The notes under the pieces: model-generated
What the model was told of the DNA's origin: nothing
Database searches by the model: none
What the model saw: only the letters and a program-made list of their open reading frames with translations
In this document: piece by piece, positions 1-6,986 of the stretch
How the letters are laid out: every line of letters begins with the position of its first letter
How positions within the stretch are numbered: the first letter of the stretch is position 1
Made by a program: the position numbers and the translations under genes
Assembly (NCBI GenBank): GCA_001464165.1
Contig: LNEX01000333.1
Location: forward strand, 1-14,748
From: a bacterium Ga0077546
GTDB lineage: Bacteria; Cyanobacteriota; Vampirovibrionia; Obscuribacterales; Obscuribacteraceae
Length of the DNA: 14,748 nucleotides
Direction of reading: 5' to 3'

Positions 1-279
1 CTTGTAGTGCTAGGAGACGTGGAAGCTGATGGTCTTGTTATCGGCGAATATAACGACGGCACCATGCGCATAGGCGGCGACCTAACGGCCCAGGCCTATT
101 TGCTGCTAGACCATGATGGTTTTGTTCGTGGTAAAACCAATGGTCGCCAGTATAGCGACGAAGAAGGTGATTGGCGCGAAGTACTTTCAGATTCAGTGTT
201 TGCCTCAGAAGATGAAGACTATCCCGAGGTTGATCTAATTTATGCAGCCCACAAAGCCGGCATAAAAGTCTTTATCTAA
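1..279 (+). CDS. C-terminal end of a beta-strand-rich hypothetical protein (5' end outside window)
   Basis: The frame is open from the first base of the window, so these 92 codons plus stop are the tail of a longer protein. A GTG at position 7 is in frame but has no visible ribosome site and is probably internal. The tail begins LVVLGDVEADGLVIGEYNDG and continues with MRIGGDLTAQAYLLL. This alternation of short hydrophobic strands with G-D turns resembles proteins often labelled polymer-forming or bactofilin-like, with a right-handed beta-helix type core. It is followed by an acidic stretch (SEDEDYPEVD) and a short ending. No catalytic motif is visible, and the family assignment is only a resemblance. 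The stop codon abuts the stop of the convergent SDR gene with no gap, so the two transcripts must share or cross their 3' ends. Confidence 0.7.
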   Translation, partial: LVVLGDVEADGLVIGEYNDGTMRIGGDLTAQAYLLLDHDGFVRGKTNGRQYSDEEGDWREVLSDSVFASEDEDYPEVDLIYAAHKAGIKVFI

Positions 280-1026
280 CTAAAGACCGGCTTCCTTTTT
301 CATTATGTAATCGACGCCGCTATAGCCACCATCAATAATCATTGTAGAACCAGTTATGAAGCTAGCCTTATCAGAAATCAAAAAGCTAACCAGTTGAGCA
401 ATCTCATCAGGCCTTCCGTTGCGCCCTAAAGAGGCTAGCTGAGCAGCTTCAAAGGAAGCCTCAGTATTCATGCCAGTGCCATTGATCCAACCAGGCGCAA
501 TGCCGACAACTCGTATTGCCCTAGGCCCAAAGAGATTGGCCAGACTCTTAGTCAAACTGTTTAGGGCAGCCTTGCTGGCAGCATAGGCCATACTATTGAA
601 GGAGCCAGTAAAACCATCTGTACTAGAAATGTTGACGATGGTGCCACCATCACTCAAATTGTCCTTGAGTTTCAGAGATAGCAACAAAGGAGTATTCAAA
701 TTAACTTCAAATGTGGCATCCCAAGCAGCAAAATCAAAATCATCAAAGCTCTCAGCTTGATAGACACCAGCATTGTTGATAATGGCATCAAACTTTATGC
801 CATGCAGATCATCAATCAACTTAAGTGTATTCTTTCTTTGAGAGAAATCGACTTGAAACACTTCAAGATTGCCCAGCTTGTCCTTGAGCGCTTCGGCCTC
901 AGCTTCGCCCGTGTTGAAAGTTCCATATAACTTGAAACCTTCCCCAGCCAATTGCTCAGCAATTGCCTTACCAATTCCTTTTGAAATACCGGTAACAAGC
1001 GCAACTTTAGAATTTAAGCTTGTCAC
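280..1026 (-). CDS. SDR family NAD(P)-dependent oxidoreductase (FabG-like)
   Basis: A 248-residue protein, the usual length for a classical short-chain dehydrogenase/reductase. Visible motifs are the dinucleotide-binding TGISKGIG (about residues 13-20), NNAG in the middle of the Rossmann fold, the catalytic Ser in NISSTDG, and the catalytic YxxxK as YAASK. The ending IDGGYSGVDY is also typical of the family, so the enzyme should be active on a carbonyl/alcohol substrate in the cytoplasm. The substrate cannot be told from sequence. The start is GTG at 1024-1026: it places the first beta strand at the expected distance, and an AGGA lies about 11 bases upstream. The GTG overlaps the TGA of the upstream caspase-like gene by 4 bases (GTGA), so translation is probably coupled to it. 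FabG itself is possible, but there are no other fatty-acid genes nearby. Confidence 0.93.
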   Translation of the reverse strand: MTSLNSKVALVTGISKGIGKAIAEQLAGEGFKLYGTFNTGEAEAEALKDKLGNLEVFQVDFSQRKNTLKLIDDLHGIKFDAIINNAGVYQAESFDDFDFAAWDATFEVNLNTPLLLSLKLKDNLSDGGTIVNISSTDGFTGSFNSMAYAASKAALNSLTKSLANLFGPRAIRVVGIAPGWINGTGMNTEASFEAAQLASLGRNGRPDEIAQLVSFLISDKASFITGSTMIIDGGYSGVDYIMKKEAGL

Positions 1027-2513
1027 TGCCAGTTATATCCTACGCGACGTCTACCTCTTGGCCCCTGACCTGCACCAGGACCAATCATTGGTCGGTTACC
1101 TTTATTGAACAGACGAGGGCGATTAGGAGCGAACGGCAGCACTGTCTCTGCAAACATATCGGCCCGCACCTTAGTCAGCCAATCAAGATCATTGACTACA
1201 GCAGATTTATCATGCACCCAACCAACTGGACTTGGCCAAGCCAATGGTTGAAAGAATGAGAGCCCGCCATCTTTAAGAGTATAAATGTCTACGGGCCTGT
1301 TGACTGGGCGGTGAGGCAGCTGAAAGACTTGCTGGCTATTCGCTTGTTTAAAGTTAGTTACAGCAATACCAGTGGCAGTGGCATAGGCGGGAGAGTCAAA
1401 AAGCACATCTGAAACTCTGCCTTCAATAATGCGCACGAGCAAAAAATAGCGTCTGTCACTAGTCTTGTAGCACAATACATTACCAATCTCATCAGACGGT
1501 TTACCTAAGAGTGCAATTACTTGCTCTCTAGAAACGCCCAATTTGATCTTCGCCAAAGATTGCCCAGGTACGATCAATGTTGAACTATTTGAAGGCTTGC
1601 TTGAACTTTGATTCAAGCTACTCTTGGCTTGCTCAAGCTTGTTTCGTCCTGTATCAACCAAGCTGGCAGCCAAAAGTTCAGGGGCCGTCAATTGCCCTCT
1701 ATGCACCACAGCAAACTGTGGCACCTCACTGCCATCCTTGACCACGAAAGAAAGACCGGAGGGCTTAGTCTCGTAGGCCTTATATGGCCCGGCCAAATCT
1801 GAAAACTTCATTGCCCCTCGATTGGCAGAGAAGCTGTCTACTCCGATACCACCGGCAGTGACAAAGGCTGGCGATGAAAACAAAATTTCAGAGACAGAGT
1901 CGCCCGCTAACCTAAGGGCAAGAAAGTACTTACGATCAGCTGTGCGGTACATAAGTGTACCTGAGTTTTCGCTACTTGGTTTTCCCAATAGATTTTCTAC
2001 AGCCTGTCGAGTCATACCAATACTGGTACGCCCCACTGATTGTCCTGGAACAATCAAAAGGCCCGGTTTGACATAAGCCGGAGAAACACTACTAGAAGAA
2101 GTATTAGAAGAACTACCAGTAGTGCTGCTGCCGCTTATTGCCGGTACTGTTGCTACAGGAGTTAGCGCTGCTGTTGTCTCCGAGACTAGGGGCTTAGTCG
2201 CTCCGCTAATGCCGACAGGTCGCAGCTCTACATTTAGACCCGGGCGCCTAGAGACAGGCGTGGCAGCTATACAAAGATCGTTACCCTTCCATTTACTCTC
2301 TAAAACTGGTGTTTGCAAGCGCCCCCGTTCTCTCAAGACCTGATCTTGCACTTTGTCTTTGAGGTCACTAAACATTTCGCCAACGGTTGTCTCTTTACCT
2401 TTCTTGCGCAAAGACTGCAGCAAGGCCGCTGTAAAGACGCCATTGGCACCGCTCTTACTCTCCCACGACACTTGATCCTCGGCACTTGAAGCAATCATCA
2501 ACACCGGTGCGCG
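1023..2513 (-). CDS. C-terminal part of frameshifted caspase-like protein with tandem BamE-like repeats
   Basis: This frame is open from base 2513, after a TGA at 2514-2516. A GTG at 2504 gives a 493-residue ORF, but it begins in the middle of a caspase fold: VLMIASSAEDQ, then NGVFTAALLQSL, is the normal region after the catalytic cysteine in bacterial C14 peptidases. I read it as the continuation of the 2455-3147 ORF, out of frame by one base. After the protease part come a Ser/Thr-rich linker (about residues 121-145 from GTG 2504) and two related units at about 150-273 and 310-430. Each begins IVPGQS and continues with a GKPS turn, an R(K/R)YFL strand and a SPA(F/Y) strand. The pattern recalls BamE/SmpA-like domains. 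The C-terminus is Pro/Gly/Arg-rich. No separate signal peptide or good ribosome site precedes it, so on its own it would not be exported. Confidence 0.8.
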   Translation of the reverse strand, partial: RAPVLMIASSAEDQVSWESKSGANGVFTAALLQSLRKKGKETTVGEMFSDLKDKVQDQVLRERGRLQTPVLESKWKGNDLCIAATPVSRRPGLNVELRPVGISGATKPLVSETTAALTPVATVPAISGSSTTGSSSNTSSSSVSPAYVKPGLLIVPGQSVGRTSIGMTRQAVENLLGKPSSENSGTLMYRTADRKYFLALRLAGDSVSEILFSSPAFVTAGGIGVDSFSANRGAMKFSDLAGPYKAYETKPSGLSFVVKDGSEVPQFAVVHRGQLTAPELLAASLVDTGRNKLEQAKSSLNQSSSKPSNSSTLIVPGQSLAKIKLGVSREQVIALLGKPSDEIGNVLCYKTSDRRYFLLVRIIEGRVSDVLFDSPAYATATGIAVTNFKQANSQQVFQLPHRPVNRPVDIYTLKDGGLSFFQPLAWPSPVGWVHDKSAVVNDLDWLTKVRADMFAETVLPFAPNRPRLFNKGNRPMIGPGAGQGPRGRRRVGYNWQ

Positions 2514-3147
2514 TCAGACCTTTTGATTCAGACTTAACGCCACCACTGTGGCAAGCATCGAGAAAAATCACAACCCGATCGCAGTGCACCCGGTCTTTGA
2601 TATCCTTGGCTAAGCGTTGCATGGGCACACCAGTAGTATACAAATCTTGCACATCGGTATCGTAGGCCACCAAATAGTTCTGGCCACCGACATCAAGCTC
2701 AGCACCACTGCCGTGAGTCGAAACAAAAATAACCACAAGGTCATCCGGATTAGCCACCCGAGGCAACCAGCGGTCACCAAGCTCAGAGAGTATGCGCCGC
2801 TCTGTGGCATCTTTATTGAGCAAAAGCTTTACATGGTCGGGGGCGAAGTCAGCCTCCTTAACCAAATAGTCGGCAAAATCTTTGGCATCCTTGGCTGAGT
2901 ACTTGAGATTAAGAGCCGGATTAGCAAATTCACTGACACCAACTACCAGAGCCCACTTGTCGCGAATAGGTCGATTTACTGGTAGTGATTCAGCTGAACT
3001 GGAGTCGGCAGAATCGCCCACAGCTCTCTCGTCGGCTCTGGCAGGCGACGAGACCAGACAAAGCAGAGATAGCAGTAAGGCCGCGCTACGGCTGCGCCCC
3101 AGAGTAGTTCTCGCTCTATGATAGATTTGGCTCAAAATAACGCTCAT
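2455..3147 (-). CDS. N-terminal part of exported caspase-like (peptidase C14) protein, frameshifted
   Basis: A 230-residue ORF from ATG 3145-3147. It has an N-terminal export signal: Arg residues, the hydrophobic run AALLLSLLCLVSS, then PARA before Asp39. The caspase p20-like fold follows: WALVVGVSEF (from Trp65), a KDAKDFADYL helix, then the catalytic His in STHGSG (His145) and the catalytic Cys in DACHSGG (Cys199). Both catalytic residues are present. About 10 residues after the Cys the frame runs into unrelated sequence (GVDDCFKC) and stops, while the expected continuation lies one frame over from 2513. A TTG at 3165 would add six residues but sits inside a candidate -10 box, so I prefer the ATG. 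Related caspase homologues in bacteria process peptides at Arg/Lys or Asp, but the specificity here is unknown. A sequencing error, a real pseudogene or a recoding site could all explain the break. Confidence 0.85.
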   Translation of the reverse strand: MSVILSQIYHRARTTLGRSRSAALLLSLLCLVSSPARADERAVGDSADSSSAESLPVNRPIRDKWALVVGVSEFANPALNLKYSAKDAKDFADYLVKEADFAPDHVKLLLNKDATERRILSELGDRWLPRVANPDDLVVIFVSTHGSGAELDVGGQNYLVAYDTDVQDLYTTGVPMQRLAKDIKDRVHCDRVVIFLDACHSGGVKSESKGLTRTGVDDCFKCRGSSVVGE

Positions 3148-3164
3148 TCTCTGAATTTCGCTCA

Positions 3165-3170
3165 ATTATA
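3165..3170 (-). promoter_or_regulatory. Candidate -10 box (TATAAT) for the caspase-like gene
   Basis: On the minus strand the bases read TATAAT, a perfect -10 match, about 18 bases before ATG 3147. No convincing -35 is seen at 16-18 bases upstream. The implied leader would be only about 10 bases. The overlapping plus-strand reading TATAAC could serve the divergent LRR gene, but that also lacks a -35. Confidence 0.35.
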
Positions 3171-3214
3171 ACTCTAGCTTGTTTCTAAGCACGCTCAGGC
3201 ATTAAAGTAAAAGT

Positions 3215-4222
3215 ATGATGCGCCAAGTAGCCAAGAGAAAAGAAAATAAATGCAGCCTGCTTACTAGTTGCCTTTCGCTGCTCTATGTTTTGCTTCTTCT
3301 GCTTGCTGCGCCAAGTAAAGCAGCGCCTAATAAAGCAGAATCCAGCAAAGTAGCCCCGGGTGTCCTGCCTTATATCACCATTAATTTTCCCAGCACCGAA
3401 GTTGGCAGCTACTACCTAGTTAAGCCCGCAGCAATCTACACCGCCGATACACGCCTGAGCGACTACAAGGCAGCGCGAGGATCAATTAACATACCGGCAA
3501 GCGCGCGAATATCACTCAAGCTCGGCTACTTTGTGCACAGCAATACGCGATTATTGAAGACGATTCCAGCGCAGGTCTTGCGCCATCTCGATTTAGCACA
3601 AATGGAAGTAGACAATGCCGAGTTTCAGGATTTACTTCATTTCACTGATTTAGTCAGTCTCGACATGAGAGGCACCGATGTAAACGACACTGGCACTGTT
3701 GGTCTGAGGAGGCTGACAAAACTACAGCATCTCAATATCGGCTTTTGCCCCATCGGCCTCGGCACAGTTGAAGAAATATCGAATCTCAAAGAGCTACTTC
3801 GCCTCACGTTTTCTAGCAATACACTAGGCGATAAAGCTGGACCAATGCTGGCCAAATTGAAGAAACTGCAGATGCTCGAGCTCTCCACAACAGTTATGAC
3901 CGATAGCTGCATCAAAGACATTTCAACACTCAGTGACCTTCAAGAGCTAGGTCTTGCCCGCAACAATGTCACAGATAAATGTATCGATAGTATCCTAAAA
4001 TTGAAGCGGTTAAAGCGACTCAATCTAGCCGATACAAAAGTAACTTTCGCTGGCCTGATGCGGCTCAATCAACTACCTGGGCTGACGCACTTACTCCTGC
4101 GCAAAAGCCTGTTGAGTGCCGAGCAATTAAAACAGCTACAACGGTGCTTGCCTAAAGTCACTCTTGAAGAAGGAACAAAAGCAAAAGACTTTGATCCTGA
4201 ATTATTCAAGCCGATACATTAG
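3215..4222 (+). CDS. Exported leucine-rich repeat protein
   Basis: A 335-residue protein with a classical signal peptide: basic start (MMRQVAKRKENK), a long hydrophobic core ending LLYVLLLLLAAPSKA, and likely cleavage near residue 32. The mature N-terminus is a short A-P-S-K-A type repeat. From about residue 120 there are five to seven leucine-rich repeats of roughly 24 residues with the form LxxLxxLxLxxTxVTDxxxxxL (for example LVSLDMRGTDVNDTG and LKRLNLADTKVTFAG). These match the RNI/GALA-like class common in planctomycetes and Melainabacteria. Such solenoids bind proteins; no enzyme domain is present. ATG 3215 is followed at once by a second ATG (3218), and no clear ribosome site lies before either, so the start is uncertain by one codon. 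The gene is divergent from the caspase-like gene with only 67 bases between start codons. Confidence 0.88.
   Translation: MMRQVAKRKENKCSLLTSCLSLLYVLLLLLAAPSKAAPNKAESSKVAPGVLPYITINFPSTEVGSYYLVKPAAIYTADTRLSDYKAARGSINIPASARISLKLGYFVHSNTRLLKTIPAQVLRHLDLAQMEVDNAEFQDLLHFTDLVSLDMRGTDVNDTGTVGLRRLTKLQHLNIGFCPIGLGTVEEISNLKELLRLTFSSNTLGDKAGPMLAKLKKLQMLELSTTVMTDSCIKDISTLSDLQELGLARNNVTDKCIDSILKLKRLKRLNLADTKVTFAGLMRLNQLPGLTHLLLRKSLLSAEQLKQLQRCLPKVTLEEGTKAKDFDPELFKPIH
3308..3352 (+). repeat. Three tandem 15-base units in the LRR gene
   Basis: Units at 3308-3322, 3323-3337 and 3338-3352 encode APSKA, APNKA and ESSKV just after the signal-peptide core. They form a short flexible linker and are a probable site of repeat-number variation. 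Confidence 0.6.
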
Positions 4223-4284
4223 GGTTTCAGACCGCATTCACTAGCCAGCGACAATAATATATGCGTGGGCCGCGCACTCAAAAG

Positions 4285-4306
4285 CTACGCTTACGATTAA
4301 GCGTAG
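4285..4306. repeat. Perfect 9-bp inverted repeat between the LRR gene and the next gene
   Basis: CTACGCTTA (4285-4293), a 4-base loop CGAT, then TAAGCGTAG (4298-4306). It lies 62 bases after the LRR stop and 63 bases before the next start. No T-tract follows on the plus strand, so it is a weak candidate for an intrinsic terminator of the LRR gene. An mRNA stabilising hairpin or an operator are alternatives. Confidence 0.55.
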
Positions 4307-4369
4307 GCACTATAAGGCCGAAGCAAAAAATGATAGATTTGTTTCTTAATTTCCGCGTAGAGTGTCAAT

Positions 4370-5086
4370 ATGCAACGCCCATTATTCTTTTCCTTGTTAG
4401 CTCTAATAGCCGTTGTCGGCACCGAGGCTTTTATCAGCATAGAAGCTTCATATGCTGCCAATGATGTAGCGCCAGAAACAAAAAAAGGCGCGCTAACCGT
4501 TCAAGCAAAAAAGTGGCAGGCGGAAGAGTGGGTGGTAAATCGCACCTCGCCGTGGCTCTTACCCGGTGAAGCGGTCGAACAAAAAAAGAAACACAAAGGA
4601 CCAGTGCGCTCGTTTGCCAAAGCAGTTGCTAAGGGCACGGCCAAAGAACTTAAGACCAGCATGAAAAACATGAGCGAGGACATGATCTTTGTCTTCTCAG
4701 CGCAAGATATCGACCCCTACAAAAAGAGCGCCCCAATCAACAAACCAGCCATCGTCTTAAGGTTCAACTTAGTAGATGGCTCCGCCTGCTACTTACGTCG
4801 TTTTCCTGATGGTAGCTATGCCATTGAAGATGGCTTCGCTGACGGCACCGTGATACTTCCAGAAGAAGGCGCAGCCTCATATCTAATCAAATATCCTAAT
4901 GGCGTCAAAGGTCGGCTAGTTCGCAAGTCAAACGGAACAACAGTGGTCTATCGGCCCGACAAAACCATTACGACCATATCCAAAACCAACTCGGGTGGTT
5001 ACACCGTACGCAATGACAAGACGGGCTATATGGGCGAAGCTCGCCCAGACAGAACAGGTGTGCACTACGAACTTGGTGAATGGTAG
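4370..5086 (+). CDS. Exported protein of unknown function with beta-hairpin repeats
   Basis: A 238-residue protein starting at ATG 4370. The N-terminus is a signal peptide (MQRPLFFSLLALIAVVG, likely cut after ASYA at about residue 29). The middle is Lys-rich and helical (about 75-105). The C-terminal half is built of short strand-turn-strand units with PDG, YPNG, SNG or NSGG turns, such as YLRRFPDGSYAIEDG, YLIKYPNGVKG and VVYRPDKTITTI, resembling the hairpin repeats of YD/MORN-like surface proteins. I do not recognise a named family. No catalytic residues or lipobox are visible, so a periplasmic or surface role is likely. Three A6-A7 runs occur in the first 220 bases. The last 22 bases overlap the end of the convergent DUF2786 gene. 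No strong ribosome site is seen upstream. Confidence 0.8.
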   Translation: MQRPLFFSLLALIAVVGTEAFISIEASYAANDVAPETKKGALTVQAKKWQAEEWVVNRTSPWLLPGEAVEQKKKHKGPVRSFAKAVAKGTAKELKTSMKNMSEDMIFVFSAQDIDPYKKSAPINKPAIVLRFNLVDGSACYLRRFPDGSYAIEDGFADGTVILPEEGAASYLIKYPNGVKGRLVRKSNGTTVVYRPDKTITTISKTNSGGYTVRNDKTGYMGEARPDRTGVHYELGEW

Positions 5087-5808
5087 CCTAGCTCCTTCGG
5101 TTTACTTGTTTTACCCAAGTTGACATTGTTGCCGTAAGACTGGCCTAAACCATAGGCTGTGCGATCATGGTAACTACCTCGGCTCTGGAAAGTACCGAGC
5201 TTCTTCTTGTCCATAAACTTTTGATTGGCACTCTCAAGCTGATTGCGCAGCACCATTAAACTGTTGCTCGGTGTAGTGCCACAAACTTGCTTCTCTTCAG
5301 CAATTAACTGATTGGCTCTCTGCAATATTCGGTCGGCGGCACCAACTCTAAAGCTGCGCTTCTCGTAAGCCTCTCTGAAGAGCCAGTTGCTTTCTTTTCT
5401 AATAGAATCGATTAACCAGCTAGCAATTTCCATTGTGCAGTCAATATTCTCTGCTGTACCAACAAATGTCGGGTGCCATTCTTTTCGATCACTATAGTAA
5501 CCACTGTAGATAGGACGCATGATAAAGCGAGTGTAGTAGAGGGTGCAAGCAGCATGCATGATGGTGCGAATCCACGGGTCTAGCTTAAGGAAGGCATCAT
5601 ATTCAATGACGTCTACGTCTTCAGAAATGTCAGTGACGTGAGACATATCAAGATTGTGCTTAGACAGCAATTCTAAGGCAAGCTTCATGGCTGAATTGCG
5701 CTCGTTCTCGTTCTTATTGCCGTCCGCTAGAGCCAAGAGCTTACGAATCTTCTGCGCCATAGTGTTGGCTGGGGAAGACGAAGAAGATGAATCGTTGGCA
5801 GTTGGCAT
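5065..5808 (-). CDS. DUF2786 domain-containing protein
   Basis: A 247-residue cytoplasmic protein. After a Ser-rich start (MPTANDSSSSSSPAN) comes MAQKIRKLLALADG, then NENERNSAMKLALELLSKHNL, the hallmark helix-turn-helix-like pattern of DUF2786 (about residues 17-58). This is followed by the mixed alpha/beta region usual in these proteins (DPWIRTIMHAACTLYY, FVGTAENIDCTMEIASWLI) and a long helical segment, then a low-complexity tail (SRGSYHDRTAYGLGQSYG). The family is of unknown function and is frequent in phage, plasmid and genomic-island settings, although nothing else mobile is seen here. ATG 5808 is used because it is the longest ATG frame. ATG 5760 (MAQKIRK) would remove the Ser-rich leader and is an equally possible start, as neither has a clear ribosome site. 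The C-terminus overlaps the convergent gene by 22 bases. Confidence 0.85.
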   Translation of the reverse strand: MPTANDSSSSSSPANTMAQKIRKLLALADGNKNENERNSAMKLALELLSKHNLDMSHVTDISEDVDVIEYDAFLKLDPWIRTIMHAACTLYYTRFIMRPIYSGYYSDRKEWHPTFVGTAENIDCTMEIASWLIDSIRKESNWLFREAYEKRSFRVGAADRILQRANQLIAEEKQVCGTTPSNSLMVLRNQLESANQKFMDKKKLGTFQSRGSYHDRTAYGLGQSYGNNVNLGKTSKPKELGYHSPSS

Positions 5809-5868
5809 GAAGAAAACCCGAAATTACGCACAACCAACTTAGCACTTGATAATGCCAAAAGTATTAGG

Positions 5869-5893
5869 AAAACTGCATTTAGTGCCCAGTTTT
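5869..5893. terminator. Weak hairpin between two minus-strand genes
   Basis: AAAACTG (5869-5875) pairs with CAGTTTT (5887-5893) over an 11-base loop, just after the stop of the TonB-like gene. The T residues are in the stem and no separate T-tract follows. It could be a weak terminator or chance pairing. Confidence 0.25.
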
Positions 5894-5905
5894 AGCCGGC
5901 CGCAA

Positions 5906-6811
5906 TCACTTAAGCAAAATCTTAGCTCGAATAGGGCTTTGAACGCCTTTGGGCAATGGCTGAAGCGGGAAGCTAGCGCGCACCACTTTCAGTACCAGTT
6001 TATCGTTAGATACACCAGCAGATTGAGCGATACAGCTGTTTACAAGATTACCGTTCGCCCCGACGGCAAGCTCCACCACCGTACCGTTAGCCATTGGTTT
6101 GGCAATAAATTTACGCAACTTAGACTGAGTCTTGGTGCGAAAAGCTGTTAAATATTTAGTGAGGGCTTGATTAGCCTCCTCACTCATTTCTTCACTGTCA
6201 TAATAAGTCACCGCATACTCTTCTGAGACCGGCTCCACAGCTTCAGTGGAACTCTCACTAGGCCGACGTGCCTCTTGCGCTTCACCTTCTTCGTCAGTAA
6301 GAGAAACATCGTCGCGGTGGGGGTGTTTAGACTCATACAAGAAACCGCTGACAACAACGAAGGCAAACAAAAGAACTGCGCCGGCAATGAATACTGCCAC
6401 TAAACCGTTTCTAAAACTAGCTTGTAAGCGGTTGAATTTAAGTCGTTGAAAATTTGCCTTAATTTGCTTGGCTGGCATGACAGCACGCAGCTCCCCAAGA
6501 AAATCATGAGAATTAATAATCACAGTTGCTTGGCTCTCAGGTTCAATGAGCACAACCTTATCGCCTTCAGAACCTCCACCCTTAACCTGCAGACTCGACA
6601 GCAAGAAACTAATACTATCGCCTGAAGCACTATACTTGGCTGCCTCAAACTTATGGAGATGCTCACCATCTAGGGCCGAGATCAGTAAATCATCCCCTTG
6701 AACTGAAACCAAGGCACTGATCGGCTCGCCGCTATCGGCCTGATACAGCCGAGCGGGATACTTCTTGGGGACTTTGTCATGGTTGCTAGCGTTTGATCGA
6801 CCGACTGCCAT
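5906..6811 (-). CDS. Single-pass membrane protein with TonB-like C-terminal domain
   Basis: A 301-residue protein from ATG 6809-6811, chosen because GAGAG lies just upstream. A TTG at 6883 in the same frame would add 24 basic residues and is less likely. Order: an N-terminal beta-rich domain of about 110 residues starting YPARLYQAD; one membrane segment at about 136-158 (GLVAVFIAGAVLLFAFVVVS); an acidic Glu/Ser linker (166-215); and a C-terminal region (about 217-301) with NGTVVELAVGANGNLV and RASFPLQPLPKGV, resembling the TonB/TolA C-terminal fold. The N-terminus is probably cytoplasmic and the TonB-like end periplasmic. No ExbB/ExbD genes or classic Pro-rich TonB spacer are present, so an energy-transducing role is unproven. 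The N-terminal domain resembles that of the divergent M48 peptidase (7682-8758). Confidence 0.78.
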   Translation of the reverse strand: MAVGRSNASNHDKVPKKYPARLYQADSGEPISALVSVQGDDLLISALDGEHLHKFEAAKYSASGDSISFLLSSLQVKGGGSEGDKVVLIEPESQATVIINSHDFLGELRAVMPAKQIKANFQRLKFNRLQASFRNGLVAVFIAGAVLLFAFVVVSGFLYESKHPHRDDVSLTDEEGEAQEARRPSESSTEAVEPVSEEYAVTYYDSEEMSEEANQALTKYLTAFRTKTQSKLRKFIAKPMANGTVVELAVGANGNLVNSCIAQSAGVSNDKLVLKVVRASFPLQPLPKGVQSPIRAKILLK

Positions 6812-6917
6812 AATCTCTCTAATTCTCTTAAGACATAATCTCCTGCCTCTATACCTATTAAGTGCTAAGTTTAACCATGGCAAAATATGGGTTCAATCGC
6901 AAAGATAAGCCAAATGG

Positions 6918-6952
6918 ATTTAGCTAAATGGAATATGCTAATCGGAATTAGC
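6918..6952. promoter_or_regulatory. Two adjacent dyads in the divergent intergenic region (candidate operator)
   Basis: ATTTAGCTAAAT (6918-6929) is a perfect 12-base palindrome. GCTAAT (6937-6942) and ATTAGC (6947-6952) form a second inverted repeat with a 4-base centre. Both contain the core TTAGC/GCTAA. They lie 35-69 bases before the AIM24 start and about 110-140 bases before the divergent TonB-like start, which suits a shared regulator. No convincing -35/-10 pair was found around them. Confidence 0.4.
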
Positions 6953-6986
6953 AAAGCCAGATTGATCAAATTGAAGGAAAAATTCA

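Noticed and set aside
5846..6151. Plus-strand ORF of 101 codons opposite the TonB-like gene
   Set aside because: Mostly antisense to a protein with clear domain structure; no family signal and no ribosome site.
6828..6850. ATG-TCT-TAA minimal ORF with AGGAG just upstream of the TonB-like gene (minus strand)
   Set aside because: AGGAG is only three bases from the ATG and two codons are not enough to claim a leader peptide.
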